Below are positions 22,968 through 31,978 of a DNA stretch of 52,458 nucleotides, in pieces. Positions within the stretch are counted from its first letter, which is position 1. Each line of letters opens with the position of its first letter. The position numbers and the translations under genes are program-made. This DNA is from a virus: positions 1 through 52,458 of IMG/VR virus record IMGVR_UViG_3300027754_000128. The stretch is one strand, 5' to 3'. A model generated the notes under the pieces. That model searched no databases and was not told the origin of the DNA. It worked only from the letters and a program-made list of their open reading frames with translations.

Positions 22968-23255
22968 ATGGCTTACACTTCCGCCAACCTGAGCCTCGTC
23001 GCTCAGTCCATCGCCGGCCCGCGCTTCTGGCACCACACTTCGGCTGACGCCACGGCGACGGTCGATGGCGCCTCGTTCATCACCGATGGTGGCGACAAGG
23101 GCATGAAGGCCGCTGACATCGTGTACCACAAGGACAGCACGACCAACGCGACCGCACTCACGATGCACAAGGTCGTGACGGTCAGCGCGACGGCGCCCGG
23201 CGTGGTCGATCTCTCCGATGGCACGGTCGTCGGCTCCGCTACCAACACCGACTAA
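22968..23255 (+). CDS. Small virion protein (decoration-like)
   Basis: 95 residues (MAYTSANLSLVAQSIAGPRF...). Ser/Thr/Val-rich with HTSADATATVDGASFI and TVSATAPGVVDLSDGTVV, suggesting a small beta fold. The next gene after the capsid in many phages encodes a head decoration or fibre, and short Thr/Ala-rich proteins fit. SD GAAAGGA upstream. Confidence 0.6.
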   Translation: MAYTSANLSLVAQSIAGPRFWHHTSADATATVDGASFITDGGDKGMKAADIVYHKDSTTNATALTMHKVVTVSATAPGVVDLSDGTVVGSATNTD

Positions 23256-23298
23256 TTGACCCTCTAACCCGGCGGGCATCCGCTCGCCGGGGTTCTGG

Positions 23299-23335
23299 GA
23301 TGCCGCCGCCGCGTAGCGTTTCGCGGCGGCATCTT
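23299..23335 (+). terminator. Strong hairpin between virion genes
   Basis: GATGCCGCCGC (23299-23309) pairs perfectly with GCGGCGGCATC (23323-23333), an 11-bp stem with a 13-base loop. Only TT follows, so it may be a pause or RNA-stability element as much as a terminator. A shorter imperfect stem (AACCCGGCG/CGCCGGGGTT) lies just upstream near 23266-23294. Confidence 0.5.
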
Positions 23336-23351
23336 CACATCAGGAGACACC

Positions 23352-23786
23352 GTGAAGATCCTTTCCCACCAGTTGAAAATCGCAGACTACGGCCGCAACA
23401 CCTGGATCGCGGGCGACCTCGATGAGAGCGTCACGCGCGCCGACTTCCTGAAGGCCGAGACCTACATCCACGTCGCCAAGCAGCTCTCCCGCGGTGACAT
23501 CATCGCCGTGCTGGCTCCCGATGGTTCCTGGTACGCCGAGTTCATGGTCCGCGCGAACGGCATGACGGGCGTCCTGATCGGCGCGCTGGCAAGCTACGAC
23601 TTCGCCGTCACCGACGTGAAGGAAGTCGCCCTCGAGACGCCGGAAGGCTTCGAGATCAAGTATGCCGGCCCGACCGCCAAGTGGCGCGTCACCCGTCTCA
23701 GCGACAAGTCGATCCTCAAGCAGGGCCTGTCGAGCAAGCTCGAGGCGCATGCCTGGCTGGCGTCGCCTGTGCTGCAGGCGGCCTAA
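23352..23786 (+). CDS. Virion-associated protein, function unknown
   Basis: 144 residues, GTG start with AGGAG upstream. Beginning MKILSHQLKIADYGRNTW, then DESVTRADFLKAETYIHVAK and SWYAEFMVR. Mixed alpha/beta, no low complexity. Located between capsid and tail tubular genes, so a head-completion role is likely but unproven. Confidence 0.65.
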   Translation: MKILSHQLKIADYGRNTWIAGDLDESVTRADFLKAETYIHVAKQLSRGDIIAVLAPDGSWYAEFMVRANGMTGVLIGALASYDFAVTDVKEVALETPEGFEIKYAGPTAKWRVTRLSDKSILKQGLSSKLEAHAWLASPVLQAA

Positions 23787-24431
23787 GTGGGAACGACGCG
23801 GCTGAAATTGGTCAACGCCGCGCTCGGCATATGCGGGGAGAGGCTGCTTGCCTCCCTCACCGAGGACCGCGAGCCGCGTCGCATCGCTGACACGGTCTGG
23901 GACAACGGCCTGGTCGATGACGTGCTGGCGCAGGGACAGTGGACCTTCGCCACGCGCTCGATCGAACTGTCGTCGGACGCCAGCACCACAACGCAGTTCG
24001 GCTATTCCAAGGGCTTCGTGCAGCCCACCGACATGCTGCGGACGGTGGCCTTGTGTGAGGATGAGCGGTTCAACACGCCGCTCACCGCCTACCAGGTCGA
24101 GACCGGCTACTGGTATGCCGACATCGATCCCATCTGGGTCCGCTACATCTCCAACGATGCGGACTACGGCGCCAACCTGGCTCTGTGGCCGACCGACTTC
24201 TGCCGGTTCGCCGAACTCTACTTCGCCACCCTGATCCAGCCTCGCCTGACCGGCTCCAAGGCCGACCTGATGGCGATGAAGAAGGAGCTGCGGAAGTCCC
24301 GCCTTGAGGCCGCTTCGTGCGATGCGATGGAAAAGCCCACGCAATTCGCGCCGCAGGGCTCGTGGGTCTCTGCGCGACAGGGCCGCGCTGGCCGGTCGGA
24401 CAGGGGCAGCCGCAGCCAGTTGATTGGCTAG
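23787..24431 (+). CDS. Tail tubular protein A-like
   Basis: 214 residues, similar in size to T7 gp11 (196). KLVNAALGICGERLLASLTEDREPRRIADTVWDNGLVDDVL matches the start of T7-like gp11/gp4-type adaptors (L-N-x-AL-x-x-IG/CG...A..cw...v..vL). It forms a ring between portal and nozzle. GTG start immediately after the previous stop. Confidence 0.82.
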   Translation: MGTTRLKLVNAALGICGERLLASLTEDREPRRIADTVWDNGLVDDVLAQGQWTFATRSIELSSDASTTTQFGYSKGFVQPTDMLRTVALCEDERFNTPLTAYQVETGYWYADIDPIWVRYISNDADYGANLALWPTDFCRFAELYFATLIQPRLTGSKADLMAMKKELRKSRLEAASCDAMEKPTQFAPQGSWVSARQGRAGRSDRGSRSQLIG

Positions 24432-24530
24432 TGAACGGGTGTCGCTATAGCTAAGGTTCTCCACCAGATCCTGGCTCTGAACCGCGGGCTTGTCTCGCGG
24501 CTTGCGCTTGCCAGGACCGATCTCAAGCGC

Positions 24531-27221
24531 ATGGCGCTGTCGGCCGACACCTACCAGAACTTCATGCCTCGCGTGATGGGCTCGATGATGCTGCGGCCGG
24601 GCCTCGAGTACATCGGCTCGACCAAGTCCAACGCGGCGTCGTTCCACATACCGTTCGTTCACGCGACGAGCGACACGGCGATCATCGAACTGACCAACAG
24701 CGTGATGCGCGTGCGGATCGATGAGGTGGTGATCACCCGGCCGGCCGTCACCTCGAAGCTCAACGACTGGAACGGCGCGGCCTTCGTGGCAGGCACCAAC
24801 GTCTCCAGCCTGTTCGTCAACCTGGCCGATGTCGACCTGTGGCAGGACAGCGATGCGTCGGGCGGCGTCTCGACCTTCGCGACAGGCGGTTACATGAGCC
24901 TGCTCGGCAATGGCGTCGCGGCGGCAATCCGAGATCGATCGGTCGCCGTGTCCGGTGCCAACATCAGCGTCGAGCATGCGCTGGCCATCGTCGTCAATCG
25001 CGGCAACGTCACCCTGCGGATCGGCTCGACACTGGGCGGGGACGAGTACCTGACCGACAGAACCCTGCGACCCGGCCAGCATTCCATTGCCATCACGCCG
25101 ACGGGCGACTTTTTCATCCGCCTGTCCAATGCCGACGACATCACCGCCCTGGTCGACAGCGTGACGCTGGGCCAGTCGGCGGGCGACATGGAGCTCACAA
25201 CCCCGTGGGCTGCCGCCAACCTCCAGTACGTCCGCTACGAGCAGTCTGGCGACGTGATCTTCGTGGCCTGCGACGGCATCGTCCAGAAGCGCATCGAGCG
25301 CCAGGGCGCGACCTCTCCGCGCTCGTGGTCGGTGGTCGACTACCATCCCGACGACGGCCCCTTCATGTCGCTGAACACAGGCCCCGTGCGGCTCAAGGGA
25401 TCGGCGCTGACCGGCGACATCACGCTGACGGCAGAGACCGCCTTCTTCAAGTCGACCAACGTCGGCTCGCTGTTCCGGCTGACTTCCGCCGGCCAGCAGG
25501 TGACCAAGCGCATCCAGGCGCAGAACACCTTCTCCAACTACATCCGCGTGACCGGCATCTCGACGGGGCGCGTGTTCAACATCACCCTGACTGGGCCGAC
25601 CTTCACCGCCACGACCACGGTGACGCTGCAGCGGTCGGTCGGCACGCCGGGCTCGTGGACCGATGTCACGACCTACACGGCCGTCAACAACGTCAACTAC
25701 AACGACACGCTCGACAACCAGATCATCTACTACCGGATCGGCGTAAAGACCGGCGCCTACACGGCAGCCGACGACCTGACGGCGGCCCTGACGTTCTCTG
25801 CCGGCACGATCACTGGCGTCGTGCGGGCGACCGAATACCTGACCACAACGACGATGAGCGCGTCTGTGCTGACGGATCTCGGCCAGGCCGATGTCTACAC
25901 ACAGGACTGGTACGAGGGCGCGTGGTCGCCCCGCCGCGGCTACCCGTCGAGCGTCTGCCTGTTCGACGGTCGCCTGTTCTGGGCCGGCAAGGACAACATC
26001 TGGGGGTCGGCGTCCGACCTGTTCGACAGCTTCGATGACCTCGACACCGAGGCGGGCGATGCCAAGACGATCAAGAAGTCGCTGGGCTCAGGACCTGTCG
26101 ACAGCGTCAACTGGCTCCAGCCGGTGCTGCATCTCCTGATCGGCACGCAGGGCGCATCGATCGTCGCCAAGGCGTCGTCCTTCGATGAGCCTCTGACGCA
26201 GACCAAGTTCGGCCTGAAGCCGGTGAGCAACAGCGGCACCTCGTCCATCATGGCGGCGCGCATCGACACCTCGTGCATCTTCGTCTCGCGGTCGACCAGC
26301 CGCGTCACCGAGCTGTCCTACGACGGTGGCTCCTACACCTACGTCCCCAACGATTTGACGGCAGTGATCCCTGAGATCGGCCTGCCGGGCGGCTTTGTGC
26401 GCGTCGCCGTCCAGCGTCATCCCGACACCCGCGTTCACTTCGTGCGCGCCGATGGCACGGTCTGCGTGCTGCTGTTCGACAAGATCGAGGGTGTCACCTG
26501 CTGGGTGACAGTCGTCACCGATGGCACGGTCGAGGATGTCGTCGTCCTGCCAGGCTCATCGACGGCGCCGGAAGAGGATCGCATCTACTACGTCGTCAAC
26601 CGCACGATCGGCGGCGTGACCAAGCGGTACCTCGAGCGGTGGGCCTTCGAGGCCAAGGCGCAGGGTGCTGCCGACACGCGGCTGGGCGACTCCGGCGTCT
26701 ATCGCAGCAGTGCTGCCTCGGTTACGGTAACCGGCCTGACGCACCTCGAGGGCGAGCAGGTCGTCGTGTGGGCCGATGGCGTGTGCCTGGCCGACGGCGA
26801 GAACCCCAAGCTGTTCACCGTCACGAGCGGCGCGATCACCCTCGATACCGCAGCGTCCGTCGTCTACGCCGGCCTGCCCTATACCGCCAAGTGGCGCTCG
26901 GCCAAGCTCGCCGTCGCGTCGCAAGCCGGCGCCCCGCTGACACAGCGTAAGAAGGTGGAAAGCCTCGGCGTCGTGCTGGCGGACACCCACCACAAGGGCC
27001 TCAAGTACGGCCCGACCTTCGACATCCTGGATGCCCTTCCTCAGATGGAAGCCGGCAAGCCTGTCGCCACCGACTACATCTGGACGGCCTACGACGCTCC
27101 GTCCTTCGAGTTCAATGGCGAGTGGACGACCGATGCCCGCATCTGCCTGCAGGCTGTGGCGCCGCGTCCCTGCACCGTTTTGGGCATCATTATGGGCGTG
27201 GAATCGCACGATAAACTATGA
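24531..27221 (+). CDS. Tail tubular protein B-like (nozzle)
   Basis: 896 residues, in the range of T7 gp12-type nozzle proteins (about 800). Begins ALSADTYQNFMPRVMGSMMLRPGLEYIG, which is typical of the N-terminus. Further marks: HIPFVHATSD, GSMSA-like insert, VCLFDGRLFWAGKDNIWGS and RVHFVRADGTVC. Upstream of the chosen ATG the frame stays open to 24435 and encodes a plausible extension (AKVLHQILALNRGLVSRLAL) but has no ATG/GTG/TTG. The real start is therefore uncertain. Confidence 0.82.
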   Translation: MALSADTYQNFMPRVMGSMMLRPGLEYIGSTKSNAASFHIPFVHATSDTAIIELTNSVMRVRIDEVVITRPAVTSKLNDWNGAAFVAGTNVSSLFVNLADVDLWQDSDASGGVSTFATGGYMSLLGNGVAAAIRDRSVAVSGANISVEHALAIVVNRGNVTLRIGSTLGGDEYLTDRTLRPGQHSIAITPTGDFFIRLSNADDITALVDSVTLGQSAGDMELTTPWAAANLQYVRYEQSGDVIFVACDGIVQKRIERQGATSPRSWSVVDYHPDDGPFMSLNTGPVRLKGSALTGDITLTAETAFFKSTNVGSLFRLTSAGQQVTKRIQAQNTFSNYIRVTGISTGRVFNITLTGPTFTATTTVTLQRSVGTPGSWTDVTTYTAVNNVNYNDTLDNQIIYYRIGVKTGAYTAADDLTAALTFSAGTITGVVRATEYLTTTTMSASVLTDLGQADVYTQDWYEGAWSPRRGYPSSVCLFDGRLFWAGKDNIWGSASDLFDSFDDLDTEAGDAKTIKKSLGSGPVDSVNWLQPVLHLLIGTQGASIVAKASSFDEPLTQTKFGLKPVSNSGTSSIMAARIDTSCIFVSRSTSRVTELSYDGGSYTYVPNDLTAVIPEIGLPGGFVRVAVQRHPDTRVHFVRADGTVCVLLFDKIEGVTCWVTVVTDGTVEDVVVLPGSSTAPEEDRIYYVVNRTIGGVTKRYLERWAFEAKAQGAADTRLGDSGVYRSSAASVTVTGLTHLEGEQVVVWADGVCLADGENPKLFTVTSGAITLDTAASVVYAGLPYTAKWRSAKLAVASQAGAPLTQRKKVESLGVVLADTHHKGLKYGPTFDILDALPQMEAGKPVATDYIWTAYDAPSFEFNGEWTTDARICLQAVAPRPCTVLGIIMGVESHDKL

Positions 27222-27580
27222 CCGTGACCTTCACCGAGGCGACCTCCGAGATGGCGACTGCCTACTATGGCTGCCAGCCGCCGTATTCGTTCAAGGGCTA
27301 CGTTGCCCTGCACGATGGCCGCCCGATCGGCATTGGCGGGGTGTTCTTCTCTGGCGACAGGCCGGTGGCCTTCAGCGACATGAAGGACGAGATGCGGCCC
27401 ATGCTGAAGGCGAAGGCTCGCGCCGTGCGCGTGCTGGAGACGCTGATCCGCAGCTTCAAGGTGCCGGTCTACGCCGTCGCCGCCGAAAGCACGAGCGTCG
27501 GCCTGCTGACCAAGCTGGGCTTCACCGATACCCACGAGAAGGCCAGCGCGGGGCCTGTGATGATGCGGGAGCCGACATGA
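27218..27580 (+). CDS. GNAT-like acetyltransferase 1
   Basis: 120 residues. Pattern: substrate-side FKGYVALHDGRPIGIGGVFFSGDRPVAF, then a helix (ARAVRVLETLIRSF) and VPVYAVAAESTSVGLLTKLGFTDTH, the last strand-helix of GNAT folds. The R-x-x-G-x-G/A CoA loop is not clear, so it may be a variant or partly inactive fold. Two GNATs in tandem within the virion gene region are uncommon. Substrate unknown. Confidence 0.6.
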   Translation: MTVTFTEATSEMATAYYGCQPPYSFKGYVALHDGRPIGIGGVFFSGDRPVAFSDMKDEMRPMLKAKARAVRVLETLIRSFKVPVYAVAAESTSVGLLTKLGFTDTHEKASAGPVMMREPT

Positions 27581-28035
27581 GGGTCCAACCCAGCACCGTG
27601 GCTGAAATCTCTGCTGCCGCCTCTTTTCCGGCGCTGCTGGCCGAGTATGCCGCCGAGTCCTCGATCGAAGGGATGCCGTCTCCCAACGCCAGGATGGAGA
27701 CCTACCGCGAGCTTGAGGCGAAGGGGATGCTGCACGTCATCAGCGCGGTCAACGATGACGGCGAGCTGGTCGGCTTCATTTCTGTGCTGGCCGCGCCTCT
27801 GCCGCACTACGGCATGTCCGTCGCCGTGTCCGAGAGCTTCTTTGTCGCCAAGGCGCACCGCGGCAGCGGGGCTGGCATCAAGCTGCTGCGCGACGCCGAG
27901 GAGAGGGCGCGTGTCATCGGCTCGCCAGGTCTGCTGGTCAGCGCACCCTACGCCGGCAAGCTGTTCGAGCTGCTGCCCCGCCTTGGCTACGCCGAGACCA
28001 ACCGCATCTTTTTCAAGAGGACGGTCGATGCTTGA
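27577..28035 (+). CDS. GNAT-like acetyltransferase 2
   Basis: 152 residues. GELVGFISVLAAPLPHYG, VSESFFVAKAHRGSGAGIKLLRDAEERAR, then KLFELLPRLGYAETNRIFF: R-G-S-G-A-G is the acetyl-CoA-binding Q/RxxGxG/A motif. Start overlaps the previous stop by ATGA, so it is translated with GNAT 1. A role in host or virion protein modification is possible. Confidence 0.7.
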   Translation: MRVQPSTVAEISAAASFPALLAEYAAESSIEGMPSPNARMETYRELEAKGMLHVISAVNDDGELVGFISVLAAPLPHYGMSVAVSESFFVAKAHRGSGAGIKLLRDAEERARVIGSPGLLVSAPYAGKLFELLPRLGYAETNRIFFKRTVDA

Positions 28036-28462
28036 CATCGCTGTACGTCCCGTCATCCCCGCGATGGATACACGCTCTGTCGATGTCGTTCGTCGCCTGG
28101 AAGCCGCTTCGCTTGCCGAGATGCCGCAAGTCGAGATCCGCATCGATCATGTCCTGCATGCCGGCATGTACGCGCGCACGGCATTCCTGCCGGCGGGTGC
28201 GATGATTACCGGCGTCGAGATCAGGATCGAGACACTGCTGATCGTTCACGGCGATGCCATCGTCTGGATCGGTGCCGACGATGGTAGCCGGCGCCTGTCG
28301 GGCTTCAATGTCGTGGCCGCCGCAGCCGGTCGCAAGCAGGCGTTCATCGCCGAGACCGACACGCATCTCACGATGGTTTTTCCCACGTCGGCAAAGACGG
28401 TCGAGCAGGCCGAGGCCGAGTTTACTGCTGAAGCCCACATGCTTCAGTCGCGGAGGGTGTGA
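28028..28462 (+). CDS. Cupin-like virion-region protein
   Basis: 144 residues (MLDIAVRPVIPAMDTRSVDV...). IDHVLHAGMYARTAFLPAGAMITGVEIRIETLLIVHGDAIVWI has the alternating strands of a small cupin barrel (H-x-G-x-Y-x-R, LPAGAMITG). Metal-binding residues are not certain. Overlaps GNAT 2 by 8 bases. Function unknown. Confidence 0.5.
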   Translation: MLDIAVRPVIPAMDTRSVDVVRRLEAASLAEMPQVEIRIDHVLHAGMYARTAFLPAGAMITGVEIRIETLLIVHGDAIVWIGADDGSRRLSGFNVVAAAAGRKQAFIAETDTHLTMVFPTSAKTVEQAEAEFTAEAHMLQSRRV

Positions 28463-29166
28463 TGTCGGGTGTATCGACAGCGACGATGCTGGCGGTCGGC
28501 TCTGCCGCCATGACGGTGGTCAGCGGCGTGATGTCGTTCGCAGGCTCGCAGAACCAGGCCGGCGCGCAGGAGCAGGCGGGCCGCGTGGCACAGCAGAACG
28601 CCATCCTGCGCCAGCAGCAATTGGAAGCGCAGGCGCGTCAGCAGGAGGGCGAGGCCGCCCAGAACCGTGCCGCCGCCAACGACAGCGCCGCGGCGGGGCA
28701 ACGCCAGATGATCGAGGCCAAGCGCAAGGGCGCGATCATGGCGGGCCGGGCGCAGGCCGTGATGGGCGCGTCGGGTGCCGGCGTCGATCCGTCGATGACG
28801 GCGGGGCTTCTCGCCGAGGGCAACTATGCGGGTGATGTCGCCAACTTCGAGGGCCAGCAGCGCGAGCGTGGCTACAAGAACGCCGCCAACGTGAACGACT
28901 ATCAGGCGGCCTACTCCCGCTACAGCGGAAAGGGTGCCGTATGGCAGGGCGCGCAGACGCAGGCGGCCTACAACACAGCCGCCGGCAATACACGGTCGGC
29001 GGCCACGGGTGCCTTGATCGGCTCTGTCGCCAAGGCAGGCATTGGCCTCGCGGCGCAGTACGGCGGGGATTGGGGTGGGGGTGATACAGGCGTAGCCCAA
29101 AGCGAAACAGCCGCCGCCTACGCAACCCGCGGTATGGCCCCGATCATCTACGACCCGCTCGTCTGA
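28462..29166 (+). CDS. Internal virion protein, Gln/Ala-rich
   Basis: 234 residues. N-terminal hydrophobic stretch (ATMLAVGSAAMTVVSGVMSFAG, about 7-28), then a long Gln/Ala/Glu coiled coil (about 30-100) and a Gly/Ala-rich C-terminus. This is the usual look of small ejected core proteins (T7 gp14-like). ATG at 28462 follows a TGATG overlap. Likely crosses the outer membrane during ejection (inference). Confidence 0.7.
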   Translation: MSGVSTATMLAVGSAAMTVVSGVMSFAGSQNQAGAQEQAGRVAQQNAILRQQQLEAQARQQEGEAAQNRAAANDSAAAGQRQMIEAKRKGAIMAGRAQAVMGASGAGVDPSMTAGLLAEGNYAGDVANFEGQQRERGYKNAANVNDYQAAYSRYSGKGAVWQGAQTQAAYNTAAGNTRSAATGALIGSVAKAGIGLAAQYGGDWGGGDTGVAQSETAAAYATRGMAPIIYDPLV

Positions 29167-29582
29167 TGTCCGTCGCCGCCTTCATCGCCGCTCGTGCGAA
29201 GCGCCCAGAACCGGCGCCGGAGAAGGCTGAGACCGAATCCGATGCCGCCGAGATCAAGGGCCTCGACAGCGTCATCAAGGCGATCGAGGGGCTGGGCGAG
29301 ATCCTGAAGGATCAGGCCAAGGCCGACGCCGAGGACGACAAGGCAGAGCGCGAGGCGATGGCGAAGGTCATGCAGGAGGTCGGGCAGGAATTGACGCAGA
29401 TCGTCCCGGCCATTGCCGCCGCTGTCGGTGCCGCCATCCAGGCGCGCGAGGCGCAGCAGGACGCGCAACTGAAGATGATCTGCGACGCGCTGTGCGCGAT
29501 GAAAGACGACACCGCTGCGGCACAGGATAAAACCAATGCGCTGCTCGAGCGCATCGCCGACTCTATGAAGGATATGGCCTGA
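29166..29582 (+). CDS. Helical coiled-coil virion-region protein
   Basis: 138 residues. Charged helix at 15-65 (EPAPEKAETESDAAEIKGLD...), then IVPAIAAAVGAAIQAREAQQDAQLK, which is an amphipathic or membrane-like segment, and another helix ending LLERIADSMKDMA. Likely structural accessory or chaperone for the internal core. Starts with TGATG overlap. Confidence 0.6.
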   Translation: MSVAAFIAARAKRPEPAPEKAETESDAAEIKGLDSVIKAIEGLGEILKDQAKADAEDDKAEREAMAKVMQEVGQELTQIVPAIAAAVGAAIQAREAQQDAQLKMICDALCAMKDDTAAAQDKTNALLERIADSMKDMA

Positions 29583-31978
29583 TGGGCGTTGTCATTCCCG
29601 ATGCTGCCGACTACGGCACCCCTGTCCCGCGCGCAGCGACGACCGTCCAGTCCTATGGTGTCGGCCAGCCTGTCCAGCAGGATGTCGCCGCATGGACCTA
29701 CGCCGCGCAGTCCGCCAAGGCCGCCGCCGATAGCGACGCCAAGGCGATGGAAGGCGTGGGCGTCGAGATTGCCAAGTGGTCCGACCAGCTCCAGACCACG
29801 CAGGCGCAGGACAGCCTCAACCAGTTGCGCGCACGCCGGCAGGAACTGACGACCGGCGACAACGGCTTTATGAAGGTGCAGGGCGGCAACGTCGTCAATC
29901 CGGCGGGCGGGCAGGGTACTTCGATCTACGAGACGTTCCCGACCCAGTTCCAGGGCCACGCCGACGACATTGGCTTGAAGCTCTCTGGCAAGGCCGCGAT
30001 GCTCTACAAGCAGGCGATGGCGGCCGAGATCACCGGCTTCAAGAGCGACGTTGCCCGGCACGGCCTTGCGGAGGGCGAGAAGTACCGCGGCGCCGTGTAC
30101 AAGGACTTGCAGACCCAGCTCGACAACAAGATCGCCTCCTCGAGCGACCCGGCCGAGGTCGACAAGGGGATCGCCGACAAGATCGCGTCAGCTACGCAGT
30201 ACGCAATCTCGATCGGCATGCCGGGCGCTGCGGCGGCAAAGGCTGCCGGTTCCGACGCTGCCATGCTGGTGATCCAGAAGGCGGTCAATACCGGCGACAG
30301 CGGCGCGGCGTCGGCTGCCCTCACGAAGTACGGCACCTACCTCGACGCCAAGGACCGCATCAGGGTCGACGGCCTGGTGAAGACGCTTGCAAATCAGGAC
30401 TCTGCGGTCTCCGAGGCCGGCGCCATTCGCGCCAGTGTACTGGGCGGCGGCACAGGCGGTGATCTGGACAACAATATCGGCAACATCACGACCAGCCAGT
30501 TCCAGTATTCTGGCGGCAAGGGCGCTCCAAAGGGAGCCTTTGAGACATTCCAGACGCCGGAACATGGCGTCGCTGCCGCCTATCATACGGTTCAAGCAAA
30601 GGCGAAGCAGAACGGCGGCACGATTTCGTTCATCGAACTGATCGGTGGCAACGGCAAGGTGAAGGGCTGGGCGCCGGCCGCTAACGGTAGTTCTGATCCA
30701 CTCCTCAAGGGCAACGACCCCAACTCCTATGCAGCGCGTCTTGCTGCGGCTGTCGGGCTGAAGCCAGGCGATGCCGTCCCCGTTGGGGATGATGCGAAGA
30801 TGCAAGCCATTCTTCGCATGATGAACGTACACGAGAAGGGTAAACAAACAGTCAAGGACGATGCCTTCGGCCGCGGCATTCAGTTGGCTAAGGGTGACAC
30901 GTCTGTTGTCGCCGCGCCCGCTGCCAAGCGTTCGTCAGACCCGCTCTTCGATGACGGGCCGGCTGTAGACCCGATGAGAGACCCGCTCGGCGGCAAAGAC
31001 AATGTAGTGGCGGGCCAGGAGAACGGGGCTCTCTACAAAGACCCCGATGCCCTGCTGTACCAACTCAACCAGCAGTTTGCCGCCATGACGCGCGCGAACC
31101 AGGAGCGTTTCGCCACCAACATCGGAAAGCGCACCCTAGTCCAGACGGAACTGGAACTCTGGCACACGGCGCAGAAGAAGCAGATCGAACAGATGCGCCT
31201 CGCGCAAAAGGTGAACCTGAACCAGGTGATGACGACCGGCGGTCCTGACGGCAAGGGGCCGACCCACGAGAAGCAGATCCCGACCGAGCTGTGGGCGCAG
31301 CTCTCGTTCCGCGAGCGCGAGAGCGTGACCAATATCATCAAGCACAATGCCAAAGGCACCGAGGCCGTGACCGACCAGCAGCACTGGTATGAGATCCAGC
31401 GCGGCCTGACGAGCGCCGACCCCGTGGAGCGCCAGAAGTGGGCCGACTACGACCTGTGGCAGTCGAAGGACAAGCTCGACAACAAGGATCTGCAGGAACT
31501 GGCGAAGATGCAGGGCGTCGTCCGCAGGGGCGATCCCGACAAGCAGACGACGCATGTCCGCAACATCAATCAACTGGTCGATGATACGTTGCTAAAGCTG
31601 AGGATCGACAGCACGCCCAAGGCCGGGTCGAACGATGCCACGAAGGCATACGAGTTCCGGCGCTTCGTGCAGGATCAAATCACCGCGCTTGAAGCGACAC
31701 AGCCCGGCAAGAAGGCAACCACCGAGCAGCAGCAGAATATCATCGACCGCGCGGCGCTCGACATCGTCATGAAGAAAGGCAGGCTCTGGGACGACACGAA
31801 GCCGCGCTACGCCCTTACCATCAAGGACATCCCCGCCGAGGACAAGACCAAGATCATCGACGCCCTGACGCGCAAGAACGCAGCAGAAGCCGCCGCCACA
31901 AAGACGCAACCCAAGGCAATCTCGGAGAGTGACATCATCGACGCATTCGCACGCAAGAACGCCCAGGCCCCGAAATGA
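29582..31978 (+). CDS. Internal virion protein with transglycosylase-like domain
   Basis: 798 residues. A domain at about 290-420 has NNIGNITTSQFQYSGGKGAP, FETFQTPEHGVAAAYHTV, then NGKVKGWAPAANGSSDPLLKGNDPNSYAARLA, the NNxGNI...F.tPe.G..a layout of peptidoglycan-degrading domains in phage structural proteins. The rest is helical (e.g. about 490-560). It probably opens a path through the cell wall during ejection, like T7 gp16. Overlaps its neighbours by 1-4 bases. Confidence 0.72.
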   Translation: MGVVIPDAADYGTPVPRAATTVQSYGVGQPVQQDVAAWTYAAQSAKAAADSDAKAMEGVGVEIAKWSDQLQTTQAQDSLNQLRARRQELTTGDNGFMKVQGGNVVNPAGGQGTSIYETFPTQFQGHADDIGLKLSGKAAMLYKQAMAAEITGFKSDVARHGLAEGEKYRGAVYKDLQTQLDNKIASSSDPAEVDKGIADKIASATQYAISIGMPGAAAAKAAGSDAAMLVIQKAVNTGDSGAASAALTKYGTYLDAKDRIRVDGLVKTLANQDSAVSEAGAIRASVLGGGTGGDLDNNIGNITTSQFQYSGGKGAPKGAFETFQTPEHGVAAAYHTVQAKAKQNGGTISFIELIGGNGKVKGWAPAANGSSDPLLKGNDPNSYAARLAAAVGLKPGDAVPVGDDAKMQAILRMMNVHEKGKQTVKDDAFGRGIQLAKGDTSVVAAPAAKRSSDPLFDDGPAVDPMRDPLGGKDNVVAGQENGALYKDPDALLYQLNQQFAAMTRANQERFATNIGKRTLVQTELELWHTAQKKQIEQMRLAQKVNLNQVMTTGGPDGKGPTHEKQIPTELWAQLSFRERESVTNIIKHNAKGTEAVTDQQHWYEIQRGLTSADPVERQKWADYDLWQSKDKLDNKDLQELAKMQGVVRRGDPDKQTTHVRNINQLVDDTLLKLRIDSTPKAGSNDATKAYEFRRFVQDQITALEATQPGKKATTEQQQNIIDRAALDIVMKKGRLWDDTKPRYALTIKDIPAEDKTKIIDALTRKNAAEAAATKTQPKAISESDIIDAFARKNAQAPK

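Noticed and set aside
23340-25346. 668-codon open frame on the minus strand
   Set aside because: It lies opposite the clear tail tubular A and B genes. It is an antisense shadow of GC-rich codons, with low-complexity Arg/Gly/His composition.
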